Notes under the pieces: generated by a model
Database searches by the model: none
Told to the model about the DNA's origin: nothing
What the model saw: only the letters and a program-made list of their open reading frames with translations
From: Persephonella sp.
Lineage (GTDB): Bacteria > Aquificota > Aquificia > Aquificales > Hydrogenothermaceae
DNA: 35,914 nt
NCBI GenBank assembly: GCA_026987075.1
Contig: JALSNI010000048.1
Location: 1-35,914, forward strand
Direction: 5' to 3'
Position numbers and translations under genes: made by a program
Shown: positions 6,361 to 14,611 of the stretch, in pieces
Position numbering within the stretch: position 1 is the stretch's first letter
Layout: every line of letters starts with the position of its first letter

Positions 6361-9180
6361 TTATTTAGACTTTTTCTTTTTTCTCCTTTCTACTCTGTTT
6401 TTGTATTTTATCAGTTTTTTCTTTTTCTTCTTTTTCTTTGCTTCCTCTTCTTCTGTTGAGAGCTGAGCTTCTTCTAACAGTTTTTGAGTTTCTTCTTCTA
6501 ATTTTTTCTTTTCCTCTTCAACCTGTTCTTCTGATGTTATCTCTGTTTTAAACAGATACTCTAATGTATGCTGTTTCATTCTAAAGAGCATGTCCTCAAA
6601 CAGATTGAACGACTCCTTCTTATACTCAACTAATGGGTCTCTCTGGGCGTATCCCCTCAGGTAAACACTCTCTCTCAGTCTGTCCAACAGATGGAGGTGT
6701 TCCTTCCACAGATTATCTAAAACCTGCAGTGTTATGTATCTTTCAAATTCTCTCATCAAGCCAGAGCCGTAATATTCTTCTTTTCTGGCATAAACCTTTT
6801 CTACCTCAGAGAAGATAAAATCTTCAAGTTCTTTTCTGTCCCATTCTCTATCCCTTGGGATTTTTATCTCAATGTTAAGCCACTCTTTAAATGTTTTTTC
6901 CAGTTCGTCTAAATCCCATTTTTCCTGATATTCTTCTGCCGGAGCATACTTATCTATGTAAAACAGCCCCACATCGTAAAGCCACTGCTTCAGCTCTTCC
7001 TTCAGGTTAACCCCTTCTAATATGTCTCTTCTGAGAGAGTATATAACCTGTCTCTGTTTGTTCATTACATCGTCAAATTCAAGCAGTCTCTTTCTTATCT
7101 GGAAGTTCTGACCCTCTATTCTTTTCTGAGCATTTTCTATAGCCTTTGTTACCATTGAGCTCTCTATTGGCTCTCCATCAGGAATTTTCAGTCTGTCCAT
7201 CAGATTCTTTAGTTTGTCTCCGCCAAACAGTCTGAGAAGGTCATCCTCAAGGGAAAGATAAAATCTTGAAGAACCGGGGTCTCCCTGTCTTCCAGCTCTA
7301 CCTCTAAGCTGATTATCTATTCTTCTTGATTCGTGCCTTTCTGTTCCTATTACAGCAAGTCCTCCAAGCTCAACAACCTTTTTCTTTTCTTCTGCTGTTA
7401 TCTTCTGGGCTTCCTTTAATGCTTCTTTAAACTGTTCTTCTGTTGCTTCTTCTGGTGTTAAACCTTTTTTCTTCAGTATCTCTTTTGCCAAAAATTCAGG
7501 GTTTCCACCAAGAAGAATGTCTGTTCCTCTTCCTGCCATGTTTGTGGCTATAGTAACAGCTCCAATTCTTCCAGCCTGCGCTATTATTTCCGCTTCCTTC
7601 TCGTGGTGCTTAGCGTTCAGAACGTGATGTTTTATGCCTTTTTTCTTCAGGAGTGCTGACAGATGCTCAGATGTCTCAATAGATGCCGTTCCAACAAGTA
7701 TAGGTCTTCCCTGTTTGTGGAGCTGTTCAATCTCTTTTATGGCAGCATCAAACTTTTCTTTTTTTGTTTTGTAAACAAGGTCCGGGTAGTCCTTTCTGAT
7801 AACAGGTTTGTTTGTAGGTATAACAAGAACGTCAAGTCCATATATCTCCTTAAACTCTTCTGCTTCTGTTTCTGCTGTTCCTGTCATACCAGCTAACTTG
7901 TCGTACATTCTGAAGTAGTTCTGGAATGTTATGGATGCAAGGGTCTGGTTCTCTGCTTCTATTTTTACCCCTTCTTTTGCCTCTATTGCCTGATGGAGAC
8001 CATCAGACCATCTTCTACCGGGCATAAGTCTGCCGGTAAACTCGTCAACAATAATTACCTGACCATCTTTCACAACATAATCAACATCCCTGTGGAACAG
8101 AGAGTTTGCTCTGAGAGACTGGGTGATAGCGTGAAGTATGTCTATATTTTTAGGATCATAAAGGTTTTCAAGATTAAAGTATTTTTCTGCCTTCTCTGCT
8201 CCTTTTTCTGTTAAAACAGCTGTTTTGTTTTTCTCATCAACAATAAAGTCTTCATCTTTTACAAGTGTTTTAACAAAGGCATCTGCTGTGTAGTAGATAG
8301 AAACGTCTTCCCCTGAAGGTCCTGAAATAATCAGAGGTGTTCTTGCTTCATCAATAAGTATTGAATCAACTTCGTCAACTATCGCATAGTGATGCCCTTT
8401 TACCTGAACAACCTGTTCTATAGAAAAGACCATGTTGTCTCTCAGATAGTCAAATCCAAACTCATTATTTGTTCCGTAAGTTATATCTGCTTCATAAGCC
8501 TGCCTTCTTTCTGCTTCTACAGCATGTGTAAAGAAGTTTTTCCTTGCTTCAATGTTGTAAAGCTCGGAAGGCAAAAGCTCTCCTTCATATCCTTTTGGCC
8601 ATACTCTCATATCTTTTTCTATAGCTTCATTAAATTTTTCTTCATCTACCCACTCTACCATGAAAGACTGGTGGTTTGTGTTTATAACCCCAACGTCCAG
8701 TCCTAAAAATTTGTATATAGAACCCATCCAGACGGCATCCCTTTTTGCAAGATAATCGTTGACTGTAACAAGGTGAACACCTTTTCCTGTAAGAGCATTA
8801 AGGTATATAGATATAGATGCAACGAGAGTTTTACCTTCACCTGTTTTCATCTCTGCCACATTTCCCTTGTGGAGAGCAACAGCACCGATCAGCTGAACAT
8901 CAAAAGGTCTAAGCCCCAGTGTTCTTTTTGCTGCTTCTTTCACAAGAGCAAAAGCTTCAGGCAGGATATCAACAATCTCTCCCTGTGTTATAGCATCACT
9001 TAGCTGTTTATCTGACCTGACTCTTTCAATCAGTTTCAAGCTTTTTTCTCTGATTTCCTTGTTTGATAACTGGTCAAACTGCTTTTCTAACTGGTTAACT
9101 TTTTCTACAATAGGTCTTATCTTTTTTATTTCCCTTTCATTTTTTGTTCCAAAAATCTTTTTAAACACGTATCCAATCAT
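6361..9180 (-). CDS. secA: Preprotein translocase ATPase SecA
   Basis: SecA is the ATPase motor that drives unfolded preproteins through SecYEG. The 939 residues show Walker A MKTGEGKT (111-118), [18 protein letters not shown] (from 269), NMAGRGTDI, the [19 protein letters not shown] arginine-finger region, and a C-terminal scaffold ending in [23 protein letters not shown]. Two points are unusual. Between GVINTN (about 168) and [13 protein letters not shown] (about 225) lies an insert of some 50 residues absent from E. coli SecA, which I recall as a signature of Aquificales and Thermotogales. The C-terminus is a long Lys/Arg tail instead of the cysteine-rich SecB-binding zinc motif. It follows lspA by 74 bases in a dksA-lspA-secA operon. 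AAGGG lies upstream of ATG 9180. Confidence 0.98.
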   Translation of the reverse strand: MIGYVFKKIFGTKNEREIKKIRPIVEKVNQLEKQFDQLSNKEIREKSLKLIERVRSDKQLSDAITQGEIVDILPEAFALVKEAAKRTLGLRPFDVQLIGAVALHKGNVAEMKTGEGKTLVASISIYLNALTGKGVHLVTVNDYLAKRDAVWMGSIYKFLGLDVGVINTNHQSFMVEWVDEEKFNEAIEKDMRVWPKGYEGELLPSELYNIEARKNFFTHAVEAERRQAYEADITYGTNNEFGFDYLRDNMVFSIEQVVQVKGHHYAIVDEVDSILIDEARTPLIISGPSGEDVSIYYTADAFVKTLVKDEDFIVDEKNKTAVLTEKGAEKAEKYFNLENLYDPKNIDILHAITQSLRANSLFHRDVDYVVKDGQVIIVDEFTGRLMPGRRWSDGLHQAIEAKEGVKIEAENQTLASITFQNYFRMYDKLAGMTGTAETEAEEFKEIYGLDVLVIPTNKPVIRKDYPDLVYKTKKEKFDAAIKEIEQLHKQGRPILVGTASIETSEHLSALLKKKGIKHHVLNAKHHEKEAEIIAQAGRIGAVTIATNMAGRGTDILLGGNPEFLAKEILKKKGLTPEEATEEQFKEALKEAQKITAEEKKKVVELGGLAVIGTERHESRRIDNQLRGRAGRQGDPGSSRFYLSLEDDLLRLFGGDKLKNLMDRLKIPDGEPIESSMVTKAIENAQKRIEGQNFQIRKRLLEFDDVMNKQRQVIYSLRRDILEGVNLKEELKQWLYDVGLFYIDKYAPAEEYQEKWDLDELEKTFKEWLNIEIKIPRDREWDRKELEDFIFSEVEKVYARKEEYYGSGLMREFERYITLQVLDNLWKEHLHLLDRLRESVYLRGYAQRDPLVEYKKESFNLFEDMLFRMKQHTLEYLFKTEITSEEQVEEEKKKLEEETQKLLEEAQLSTEEEEAKKKKKKKKLIKYKNRVERRKKKKSK

Positions 9181-9254
9181 CTTTTACCCTTTTCCTCCGT
9201 TATTAACAGATTAATTATATCAGTTTTATAAATATAGGAAACTGTGGGAAGATT

Positions 9255-9740
9255 TCAGTTTTTTTTCTTGAAAAATAGTTCGTATACAACAAAACCTGCA
9301 ATTCCTATCGTGATAGCTGAATCTGCTATATTAAAGGCTGGCCAGTGGTGGTTTTTTATGTAAAAATCAAAGAAATCCCTTACAGCCCCAATAAAAATTC
9401 TGTCATAAAGGTTGCCTACTGCTCCACCTGCAATAAGAGCCAGAGAAATTATTTCCCAGTAAGAGAGTTTACTGCTTTTTATGTATGCATAAATGAATGC
9501 TACCACAGCAGCTACAGAAGAAGCTCCTATCAAAATTAGTTTCCTGATGTATTCTGGAGCATCTCCAAAAATTCCAAAAGCTGCCCCCCTGTTCCATACA
9601 AGTGTAAGGTCAAAGAATCCGGGAATGATAGAAACATTTCCGTTTCTAATCAGATAATCGGTGATAATCTTTTTTGTAAGCAGGTCTATTCCTATCACAG
9701 AGAGGGAAATTACCAAAAAAATTAAAAACTTTTTATCCAT
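9255..9740 (-). CDS. lspA: Lipoprotein signal peptidase (signal peptidase II)
   Basis: This inner-membrane aspartyl protease removes signal peptides from diacylated prolipoproteins. The 161 residues contain four hydrophobic helices, the NRGAAFGIF motif (50-58), GGAVGNLYDRIFIGAVRDFFDF with the probable catalytic Asp122, and FNIADSAI with Asp140. Length and motif order are normal. The ATG at 9740 overlaps the last base of the dksA-like stop, so the two are coupled; secA follows. Substrates in this window include the TPR lipoprotein at 13237-13707. Confidence 0.97.
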   Translation of the reverse strand: MDKKFLIFLVISLSVIGIDLLTKKIITDYLIRNGNVSIIPGFFDLTLVWNRGAAFGIFGDAPEYIRKLILIGASSVAAVVAFIYAYIKSSKLSYWEIISLALIAGGAVGNLYDRIFIGAVRDFFDFYIKNHHWPAFNIADSAITIGIAGFVVYELFFKKKN

Positions 9741-10165
9741 TACTCTGGAATTTTTCCTGTGTCCTCGTCTTCCATTGTTCCAGGGATAATGTGGTAAAAT
9801 CCAAGGTCATCAGACCTGTTGGAAAAGGATTTAAGCACTTCTTCATTCTGACTGCAGTCAATACAGAGTCTAACCCACGGAATAGCCTCCAATCTTTTTT
9901 CCCCTATTGGAGCTCCACATTCTTCACACACACCGTAAGTTCCGTTTTCTATCTTTTTCAGGGCAATATCTATATAAAACAGTGTTTCTCTTTCTGCCTG
10001 TGAAAGCTTATACAGAGTTTCTCTGCTCATCTCAGAAGTAACAGTATCAGCTGCATCTTCAACTCCAGACTTTTCATTCAGGTCTTCACTGTTGTTGTTT
10101 GCTAAAGATTCAAGGATTTCTGCCTTTTTTTTCAGAAGATTTTCCCTGATTTTTTCAATATCCAT
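9740..10165 (-). CDS. DksA/TraR-family zinc-finger regulator
   Basis: A 141-residue protein has an N-terminal coiled coil (1-70, KIRENLLKKKAEILESL...) containing a DAADTVTSEMSRE tip and a C4 zinc finger (Cys80, Cys83, Cys101, Cys104 in GVCEECGAPIGEKRLEAIPWVRLCIDC). This is the DksA/TraR architecture: proteins that enter the secondary channel of RNA polymerase. Whether it works like DksA with ppGpp or is a YocK/TraR-like relative cannot be told. It has a GGGAGGA ribosome site and is the first gene of the dksA-lspA-secA operon, with a TTGACA box about 55 bases upstream. Confidence 0.88.
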   Translation of the reverse strand: MDIEKIRENLLKKKAEILESLANNNSEDLNEKSGVEDAADTVTSEMSRETLYKLSQAERETLFYIDIALKKIENGTYGVCEECGAPIGEKRLEAIPWVRLCIDCSQNEEVLKSFSNRSDDLGFYHIIPGTMEDEDTGKIPE

Positions 10166-10198
10166 AGTAGTCCTCCCTGCTTTTAAATGAGCATACTA

Positions 10199-10225
10199 AA
10201 TATAATTTTTTTTTGTGAATGTCAA
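10199..10225 (-). promoter_or_regulatory. Candidate promoter of the dksA-lspA-secA operon
   Basis: On the minus strand a perfect TTGACA (10225-10220) is followed after 15 bases by TATATT (10204-10199). The 15-base spacer is two shorter than ideal, which lowers confidence, but no better pair was seen in the divergent region to wecB. Confidence 0.4.
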
Positions 10226-10399
10226 GTATGTTTTTCACTTTTCGTTTTTTGTAACTGAAACTTTAGTTCTTTGATGTAACCTCAGAATTTTATAAAGCAG
10301 TTTTGAAAAGGTTGTTCTGGAATTGATGGAAAAAACGGTTTAAGGTGGCAGCATTAAGGAATATACTTAATTTATGATTTTTTAGAGAAGGTTTGTCAT

Positions 10400-11530
10400 A
10401 TGAGAAATAAATTTAAGATTTTACTGATTTTTGGGACAAGACCAGAGGCAATAAAGTTAGCTCCACTGATAAAAGAGTTTGAAAAATATGCAGAAATATT
10501 TGAAACAAAGGTGTGTATAACTGCTCAACATAGAGAAATGCTTGACCAGGTTTTAAAATTCTTTAAGATAAAACCAGATTTTGATTTAAATATTATGAAA
10601 CCTAATCAATCTCTTTCTGAACTTACAGCAAATATGATTAAAGAAATTGAACCTGTTTTACAGAATTTCAGACCAGATTTAGTTTTTGTTCAGGGAGATA
10701 CTACAACAGCTTTTGTTGGAGCATTATCTGCTTTCTACCAAAAGGTATCTATAGCTCATATAGAAGCAGGACTTAGAAGTTTTAACAAATACTCTCCATT
10801 TCCAGAAGAGATAAATAGGGTTTTAGTTGGACATTTAGCAGATTATCACTTTGCCCCTACTGAGAAAGCCAAAGAAAATCTTTTTAATGAAAACATAAAG
10901 AAAAATGTTTATGTTGTAGGAAATACTGTTATAGATGCCCTTTTTTTAGGTTTAGATATAATAAAAAAACAGGGAGAAGAAAAGTTTTATAAATTTTTTA
11001 ATTTCTTGGACTTTTCAAAAAAAATAATATTAGTTACAGGACACAGAAGAGAAAGTTTTGGAAAACCCTTTGAAAATATATGTAATGCATTAAAAGAAAT
11101 AGCCCAAAAGCATAAAGATGTGGAAATAGTTTATCCTGTTCATCTTAATCCCAACGTAAGAAAACCAGTTTTTGAGATACTGAAAGGGACAGAAAATATT
11201 CATTTAATAGAGCCTTTAGAATATCCATATCTCATATGGCTTATGAACAAATCCTATTTAGTCTTAACAGATAGTGGAGGAATACAGGAAGAGGCTCCTT
11301 CATTAGGTAAACCTGTTTTAGTGATGAGAGAAGTTACAGAAAGAACGGAAGGAATAGAAGCAGGAACGGCAAAGTTAGTGGGAACAAATAGGGAAAAGAT
11401 AGCTGAAGAGGTATCTTTACTTTTAGAGGATAAAGACGAATACAGAAAGATGTCAAAAGCTGTTAATCCTTATGGTGATGGTAAAGCTTCAGAAAGGATA
11501 AGAGAAATAATAGAGAAGGTGTATGTATAA
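10400..11530 (+). CDS. wecB: UDP-N-acetylglucosamine 2-epimerase (non-hydrolysing)
   Basis: The enzyme interconverts UDP-GlcNAc and UDP-ManNAc for surface polysaccharide synthesis. It is 376 residues, the usual length. Visible motifs are FGTRPEAIKLAPLI at the N-terminus, the QGDTTTAFVGAL and HIEAGLRSF segments, PEEINRVLVGHLADYHFAPTE, TGHRRESFGKP, YPVHLNPNV and TDSGGIQEEAPSLGKPVLVMREVTERTEG. Key His, Asp and Glu residues are retained. It stands alone, with no other glycan genes, beside a decayed IS and two tRNA genes. It is richer in A/T and in TTA/TTT/AAA codons than its neighbours, which suggests acquisition by transfer. AGAAGG precedes ATG 10400. Confidence 0.95.
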   Translation: MRNKFKILLIFGTRPEAIKLAPLIKEFEKYAEIFETKVCITAQHREMLDQVLKFFKIKPDFDLNIMKPNQSLSELTANMIKEIEPVLQNFRPDLVFVQGDTTTAFVGALSAFYQKVSIAHIEAGLRSFNKYSPFPEEINRVLVGHLADYHFAPTEKAKENLFNENIKKNVYVVGNTVIDALFLGLDIIKKQGEEKFYKFFNFLDFSKKIILVTGHRRESFGKPFENICNALKEIAQKHKDVEIVYPVHLNPNVRKPVFEILKGTENIHLIEPLEYPYLIWLMNKSYLVLTDSGGIQEEAPSLGKPVLVMREVTERTEGIEAGTAKLVGTNREKIAEEVSLLLEDKDEYRKMSKAVNPYGDGKASERIREIIEKVYV

Positions 11531-11543
11531 GTTCAGAAAGAAA

Positions 11544-11558
11544 GTGGACACCTACCGA
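11544..11558 (+). repeat. Left terminal inverted repeat of the IS remnant
   Basis: GTGGACACCTACCGA; its reverse complement recurs at 12106-12120 with a single mismatch at the fourth base. Confidence 0.85.
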
Positions 11559-11585
11559 AAGAGATAAAAAAAGGAGGTAGGTGTC
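11547..11585 (+). promoter_or_regulatory. Hairpin overlapping the transposase ribosome site
   Basis: GACACCTACC (11547-11556) pairs perfectly with GGTAGGTGTC (11576-11585) across 19 bases. The AAGGAGGT ribosome site of the transposase runs into the 3' arm, just before ATG 11586. A transcript entering from wecB would fold and hide it, as several IS families do to limit transposase made from outside promoters. Confidence 0.55.
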
Positions 11586-12097
11586 ATGAAAGGAATAGTT
11601 GAAACAAGCACATATATGTTTTCGTTATTTCCAAAGAAAATCTCAAGCAAAATAAGAGAAGTAAAAATAAGACTAAAAAAGAAAAAATAGCTAAATACTT
11701 AGAAATAGAGAAAGGAATAAAAGTTTCTCCGTCAACAGTTTATATGGTATTAAAACAAACCAGGCTAATAGAAACGTATTATCAGTTTATAGACAAATCT
11801 ATGATTTGAGCCAACAGACACAACAATAGCGAGTTTTTAGGAGAGTTTGACAAATACCTGAAAGAAGAGGGGATAAAGCATTACTTTAGCTATCCCAAAA
11901 GTCCAAAGACAAACTCAAATGTAGAGAGGCTAATAAGGAGTATAGAAGAGGAATTATGACTAATAGAGGGAACAGAATACACTATAGATGAGCTAAATAG
12001 AAAGCTAAGGAGATATCTCAGGGTTTATAACTTTATAAGACCACATTACGCCTTAGGATTAAGAACTCCTGCTGAAGTAGCCTATGGAAAGTGTTAA
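11586..12097 (+). pseudogene. Transposase remnant (integrase/DDE type)
   Basis: Only pieces remain. An N-terminal fragment from ATG 11586 hits a stop after about 34 codons. A shifted frame then gives KIAKYLEIEKGIKVSPSTVY, a helix-turn-helix-like segment, ending in a stop near 11808. After an apparent deletion of the first catalytic Asp region, NSEFLGEFDKYLKEEGIKHYF, SPKTNSNVERLIRSIEEEL and IRPHYALGLRTPAEV follow, ending at 12095-12097. The second catalytic Asp seems changed to His (RHNNSEF for the usual DNGSEF) and a TGA replaces a likely Trp at about 11957. The gene is dead. Confidence 0.85.
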
Positions 12098-12105
12098 AAT
12101 TTTTA

Positions 12106-12120
12106 TCGGTAGGTGTTCAC
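12106..12120 (-). repeat. Right terminal inverted repeat of the IS remnant
   Basis: TCGGTAGGTGTTCAC on the plus strand, the inverted partner of 11544-11558. Confidence 0.85.
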
Positions 12121-12146
12121 CATGTATTGAACCGATACACAAAATC

Positions 12147-12175
12147 TTGACAAAGCCTTAATTTTATTCTAAATT
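12147..12175 (+). promoter_or_regulatory. Promoter of the tRNA-Lys/tRNA-Glu unit
   Basis: TTGACA at 12147-12152, a 17-base spacer, then TAAATT at 12170-12175, about 15 bases before the mature 5' end of tRNA-Lys. This is a strong vegetative promoter match in the short gap between the IS remnant and the tRNA genes. Confidence 0.7.
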
Positions 12176-12190
12176 ATTCTGTCCTTGGTT

Positions 12191-12266
12191 GAGTCGCTAG
12201 CTCAGTTGGTAGAGCACCGGTCTTTTAAACCGGTGGTCCCGGGTTCGACCCCCGGGCGACTCACCA
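12191..12266 (+). tRNA. tRNA-Lys (anticodon TTT)
   Basis: A complete 76-base cloverleaf: acceptor stem GAGTCGC/GCGACTC, D arm with AGCTCAGTTGGTAGAGC, anticodon stem CCGGT/ACCGG around CTTTTAA (TTT anticodon), and T arm CCGGG-TTCGACC-CCCGG. The 3' CCA is encoded. All stems are perfectly paired and GC-rich, as expected in a thermophile. It is three bases before tRNA-Glu and shares its transcript. Confidence 0.97.
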
Positions 12267-12269
12267 TTT

Positions 12270-12344
<75 letters not shown>

Positions 12345-12345
12345 C

Positions 12346-12786
12346 TTATTTTAAATATTCTTCAATTTCTTCAACAGAAAAAATCTTAATAACACCTTTG
12401 ACTCTGTGAGTTTTGTATCCTAACACTGTTTTTCCATATATGAGACTGTAAGCTATTTCAGATAGTGTCCCGTAACCTCCACCTACTGCTACAACAAACT
12501 CCCCAGAAGAAACAACAATAGGATTTCTTCCGTGCCCCAATCCTGTATTTATTTTTATGTCTATATAAGGATTTGCATCTTCTCCTGTTATAGAAGGCAT
12601 TATCCCAACTGTTAATCCCCCCTCTTCCTTTGCTCCTCTACATACAGCTTCCATAACACCTGATTTACCTCCACATACAACTCCCCAGCCTTTTTTTGCT
12701 ATTAGTTTTCCAAGCTTGTAAGCAAAGGAATATTCTTCGGAAGAAGGTAAAATCTGTGAACCACCTATCACAGAAACAAGTTTCAT
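12346..12786 (-). CDS. TIGR00725/LOG-like nucleotide-binding protein
   Basis: A 146-residue Rossmann-type protein. MKLVSVIGGSQ at the N-terminus, CGGKSGVMEAVCRGAKEEGGLTVGI and VAVGGGYGTLSEIAYSL are the phosphate-binding loops of the TIGR00725/LOG (lysine-decarboxylase-like) superfamily. The superfamily's PGGxGTxxE motif appears as GGGYGTLSE. Some relatives release cytokinin bases or bind molybdenum cofactor; the activity of this branch is unknown. The ATG overlaps the upstream membrane-protein gene by four bases (ATGA). It is last in its operon. Confidence 0.8.
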   Translation of the reverse strand: MKLVSVIGGSQILPSSEEYSFAYKLGKLIAKKGWGVVCGGKSGVMEAVCRGAKEEGGLTVGIMPSITGEDANPYIDIKINTGLGHGRNPIVVSSGEFVVAVGGGYGTLSEIAYSLIYGKTVLGYKTHRVKGVIKIFSVEEIEEYLK

Positions 12787-13250
12787 AATTTTTCCTCCGG
12801 CGGTTTATAAAAAAGTGAAAGTGTAACTCCCCACACCAAATGGAGGAGAAACAGTGTGATGTGTCCACTTACGTCCATATGTATCAGTGCAGACATCCAT
12901 TTAGAACCAAGTAAACCCGTTATGCCAGATACAATTAAAACTAAAATGTGCCAGATTACTGCAAACAAACCGCCTTTTAAAATCAGACTGCTGGGAAGCC
13001 TGTTGTACACATAAGGATAGGCAAAGAAAAATCCAAAGAGTATGCTGTTAAACTGATGCCCTAAAAAAAGGGCTATGTCCTCAAAACCCGGGAACAGCCC
13101 TGCATCAACAAGCCACTGTTTATAAATCTTGTAGCTGCCAAACAGACCTAAAAATCCATCTAAAGCAAGGTCAACAACATACATCACATATCCTGCAACA
13201 AATCCAGCAAACAGGACAGAGCCAATATTAACCCCTTTAGTCAGATTCAT
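12783..13250 (-). CDS. Unknown four-helix membrane protein
   Basis: A 155-residue protein has hydrophobic helices at about 8-28, 58-82, 88-112 and 128-147, with conserved-looking polar residues inside or near the membrane (ALFLGHQFNSILFGF, FAVIWHIL, IHMDVSGHITLFLLHLVWG). Three or four membrane histidines could bind a metal or heme, but I do not recognise the family. ATG 13250 overlaps the TPR gene end by 14 bases, and its own end overlaps the TIGR00725 gene by four, so it belongs to the operon. Confidence 0.65.
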   Translation of the reverse strand: MNLTKGVNIGSVLFAGFVAGYVMYVVDLALDGFLGLFGSYKIYKQWLVDAGLFPGFEDIALFLGHQFNSILFGFFFAYPYVYNRLPSSLILKGGLFAVIWHILVLIVSGITGLLGSKWMSALIHMDVSGHITLFLLHLVWGVTLSLFYKPPEEKL

Positions 13251-13707
13251 AAATCTTTTCCTCTATCTCTTTCATTGTCTGGAGATATTCAGATTTCAAT
13301 TTTTTAGAAAGGGCTTTTTTGATGTAATAATAGGCTTTATTGTAATCCTTTAATAGATAATATACATACGCAATGTTGTTCAGAGCATCTGTGTTGTCAG
13401 GATTAAGTTCTACAGCCTTTTTGTAAAACTGCAGGGCTTTTTTCAGATTTCCTTTCTTATAATAAATATTACCTAAATTAAAGTATGGAATATCCCAGTC
13501 AGGTTTTTTCCTTATGGCCTTTTTATATTCTTTTTCTGCAAGGTCAAGAAGACCTTTTTTTTCGTATGCCACTCCTAAGTTGTTATGCTCTTCAGCTGAG
13601 AGGGGGTCTTTGAGAACAACTATTTTAGGCATAGAGCAGGAGTATAAAAATATTGAAAACAATATCAGCGATAAATAGCTAAATAAGCCTTTCCTGTTTT
13701 TTTCCAT
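13237..13707 (-). CDS. TPR-repeat lipoprotein
   Basis: A 156-residue lipoprotein has a basic N-terminus, hydrophobic segment and lipobox LYSC (Cys24), predicting lipidation and cleavage by LspA. It then has about three tetratricopeptide repeats: AEEHNNLGVAYEKKGLLDLA, IPYFNLGNIYYKKGNLKKAL and TDALNNIAYVYYLLKDYNKA. TPRs bind proteins; it probably works at the envelope with the upstream C39-like peptidase, whose gene it overlaps by 43 bases. I recall PA2778-type peptidases that carry TPRs in the same chain, so this may be the same unit in two genes. ATG 13707 is the start. Confidence 0.85.
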   Translation of the reverse strand: MEKNRKGLFSYLSLILFSIFLYSCSMPKIVVLKDPLSAEEHNNLGVAYEKKGLLDLAEKEYKKAIRKKPDWDIPYFNLGNIYYKKGNLKKALQFYKKAVELNPDNTDALNNIAYVYYLLKDYNKAYYYIKKALSKKLKSEYLQTMKEIEEKIYESD

Positions 13708-14150
13708 AATTTCTCAAAATCCCTGTATTTTATCAGTCTATTTTTCTCATAACCTGTATGGATAGTAAACCCATCTTCATTATAACCTGTTATCACGACA
13801 TAATGGAGTTTCGTAAACATCAAAAAACCATAATCAAGGAGGACAATAACAGGAATTTTTCTATCTATGTATTTTTTAATTATTTCAATATTTCCCTGAC
13901 CTAATTGTGTTTTAAAACCCATGGACTTTGCATAATTTTCAAGGTCTGATATTAATGCCCCTTTTAGCTGAGGAGTGTAGACTTTTTCGGCTATCTTTTC
14001 CTGAGATATTTTTAAGCCGTAATAAGAAAAAACAGAAGATAAAGCAGCCGGTCCGCAAAACTCCGACTGCTGTTTGACAAATGGAACATTCAGCGTTGCA
14101 CTGTGAGCCAGGTTAAACAAAAGTAGTAAAGATAAAATGTATCTCCTCAA
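13665..14150 (-). CDS. C39-like cysteine peptidase, PA2778 family
   Basis: A signal peptide (MRRYILSLLLLFNLAHSA) leads to a papain-fold C39-like domain. VPFVKQQSEFCGPAALSSVFSYYG carries the oxyanion Gln and nucleophile Cys32, and LHYVVITGYNEDGF carries the catalytic His116. It resembles the PA2778 family, and the gene just upstream resembles PA2779, matching the gene pair in Pseudomonas. C39 domains cleave double-glycine leaders or act as non-specific papain-like proteases; the substrate is unknown. ATG 14150 lies two bases after the PA2779-like gene. The domain is exported to the periplasm, unlike ABC-transporter-linked C39 domains. Confidence 0.85.
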   Translation of the reverse strand: MRRYILSLLLLFNLAHSATLNVPFVKQQSEFCGPAALSSVFSYYGLKISQEKIAEKVYTPQLKGALISDLENYAKSMGFKTQLGQGNIEIIKKYIDRKIPVIVLLDYGFLMFTKLHYVVITGYNEDGFTIHTGYEKNRLIKYRDFEKLWKKTGKAYLAIYR

Positions 14151-14152
14151 CT

Positions 14153-14548
14153 TCAGGCTATTATTATCTCTTTCCCCATCAGTTTAAGTATCAGAACAAT
14201 GAGGAGAATTATTATAAGAACTGCTATTGTTGTTCCTAACAGGTCTCCACCTGCTAAGACCTTATCTGAAGCCTGTGCAAGCATGTGTATCTGCTGGTCA
14301 GACATCTGTGAAAGTTTCTCGTTAACTTCCTGAGGTGTCAGTCCATACGCCTGCAGTTTTTCTCTTACAAGCTCGTTTTCAAGAGCTCTCTGTATTTTGT
14401 TTATTTCCATCTCTCTTAATGATTGAACTGTTTTACCCTCTGAAGTTACAGAGCCTACCATACCTGCCAGTGCAGGAGCAGTATGAAGAAACAGAAAGTA
14501 AAATGCCATTGACAGAACCACAAAAGGATGGGAAACTTTCCTCAGCAT
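14153..14548 (-). CDS. PA2779-family membrane-anchored protein
   Basis: A 131-residue protein has an N-terminal signal or anchor segment (about 8-28, ending HTAPALA), a charged helical middle (LREMEINKIQRALENELVREKLQAYGLTPQEVNEKLSQMSDQQIHMLAQ) and a C-terminal transmembrane helix (about 104-125). The pattern RALENxxVxxKLxxxGLxxxEVxxxLxxMSDxxxxxLA...GG is what I recall for the PA2779 family, whose role is unknown. It is the first gene of the PA2779-PA2778-TPR operon. ATG 14548 has a GGGAGG site upstream. Confidence 0.82.
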   Translation of the reverse strand: MLRKVSHPFVVLSMAFYFLFLHTAPALAGMVGSVTSEGKTVQSLREMEINKIQRALENELVREKLQAYGLTPQEVNEKLSQMSDQQIHMLAQASDKVLAGGDLLGTTIAVLIIILLIVLILKLMGKEIIIA

Positions 14549-14611
14549 ATTTTAACCTCCCATTTTTTTTCTTATAATATCTTTTCGTCAATTAATATAT
14601 CGGAGCTTGAG

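Larger units (their letters stand above)
11544..12120 (+). mobile_element. Decayed, internally deleted insertion sequence
   Basis: A 577-base element is bounded by 15-base terminal inverted repeats: GTGGACACCTACCGA at the left and TCGGTAGGTGTTCAC at the right (14 of 15 match). It contains the start and the end of an integrase-fold transposase but lacks most of the catalytic core, so it cannot move by itself. The C-terminus (YNFIRPHYALGLRTPAEVAYG) resembles IS481/IS3-type DDE transposases. I could not see a convincing target duplication. It begins 13 bases after wecB and ends 26 bases before the tRNA promoter. Confidence 0.82.

Noticed and set aside
8389-8706. 105-codon open frame antisense to secA
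   Set aside because: The opposite strand encodes conserved SecA; the Cys/Phe-rich composition is a shadow pattern.
10226-10399. Regulatory RNA in the dksA-wecB gap
   Set aside because: A weak GTGAA/TTCAC pairing only; no strong hairpin, T-run or conserved motif was seen.
14528-14611. Upstream ATG for the DUF2231-like protein
   Set aside because: It lies inside the divergent PA2779-like gene and its ribosome site; TTG 14612 has GGAG at the right distance.
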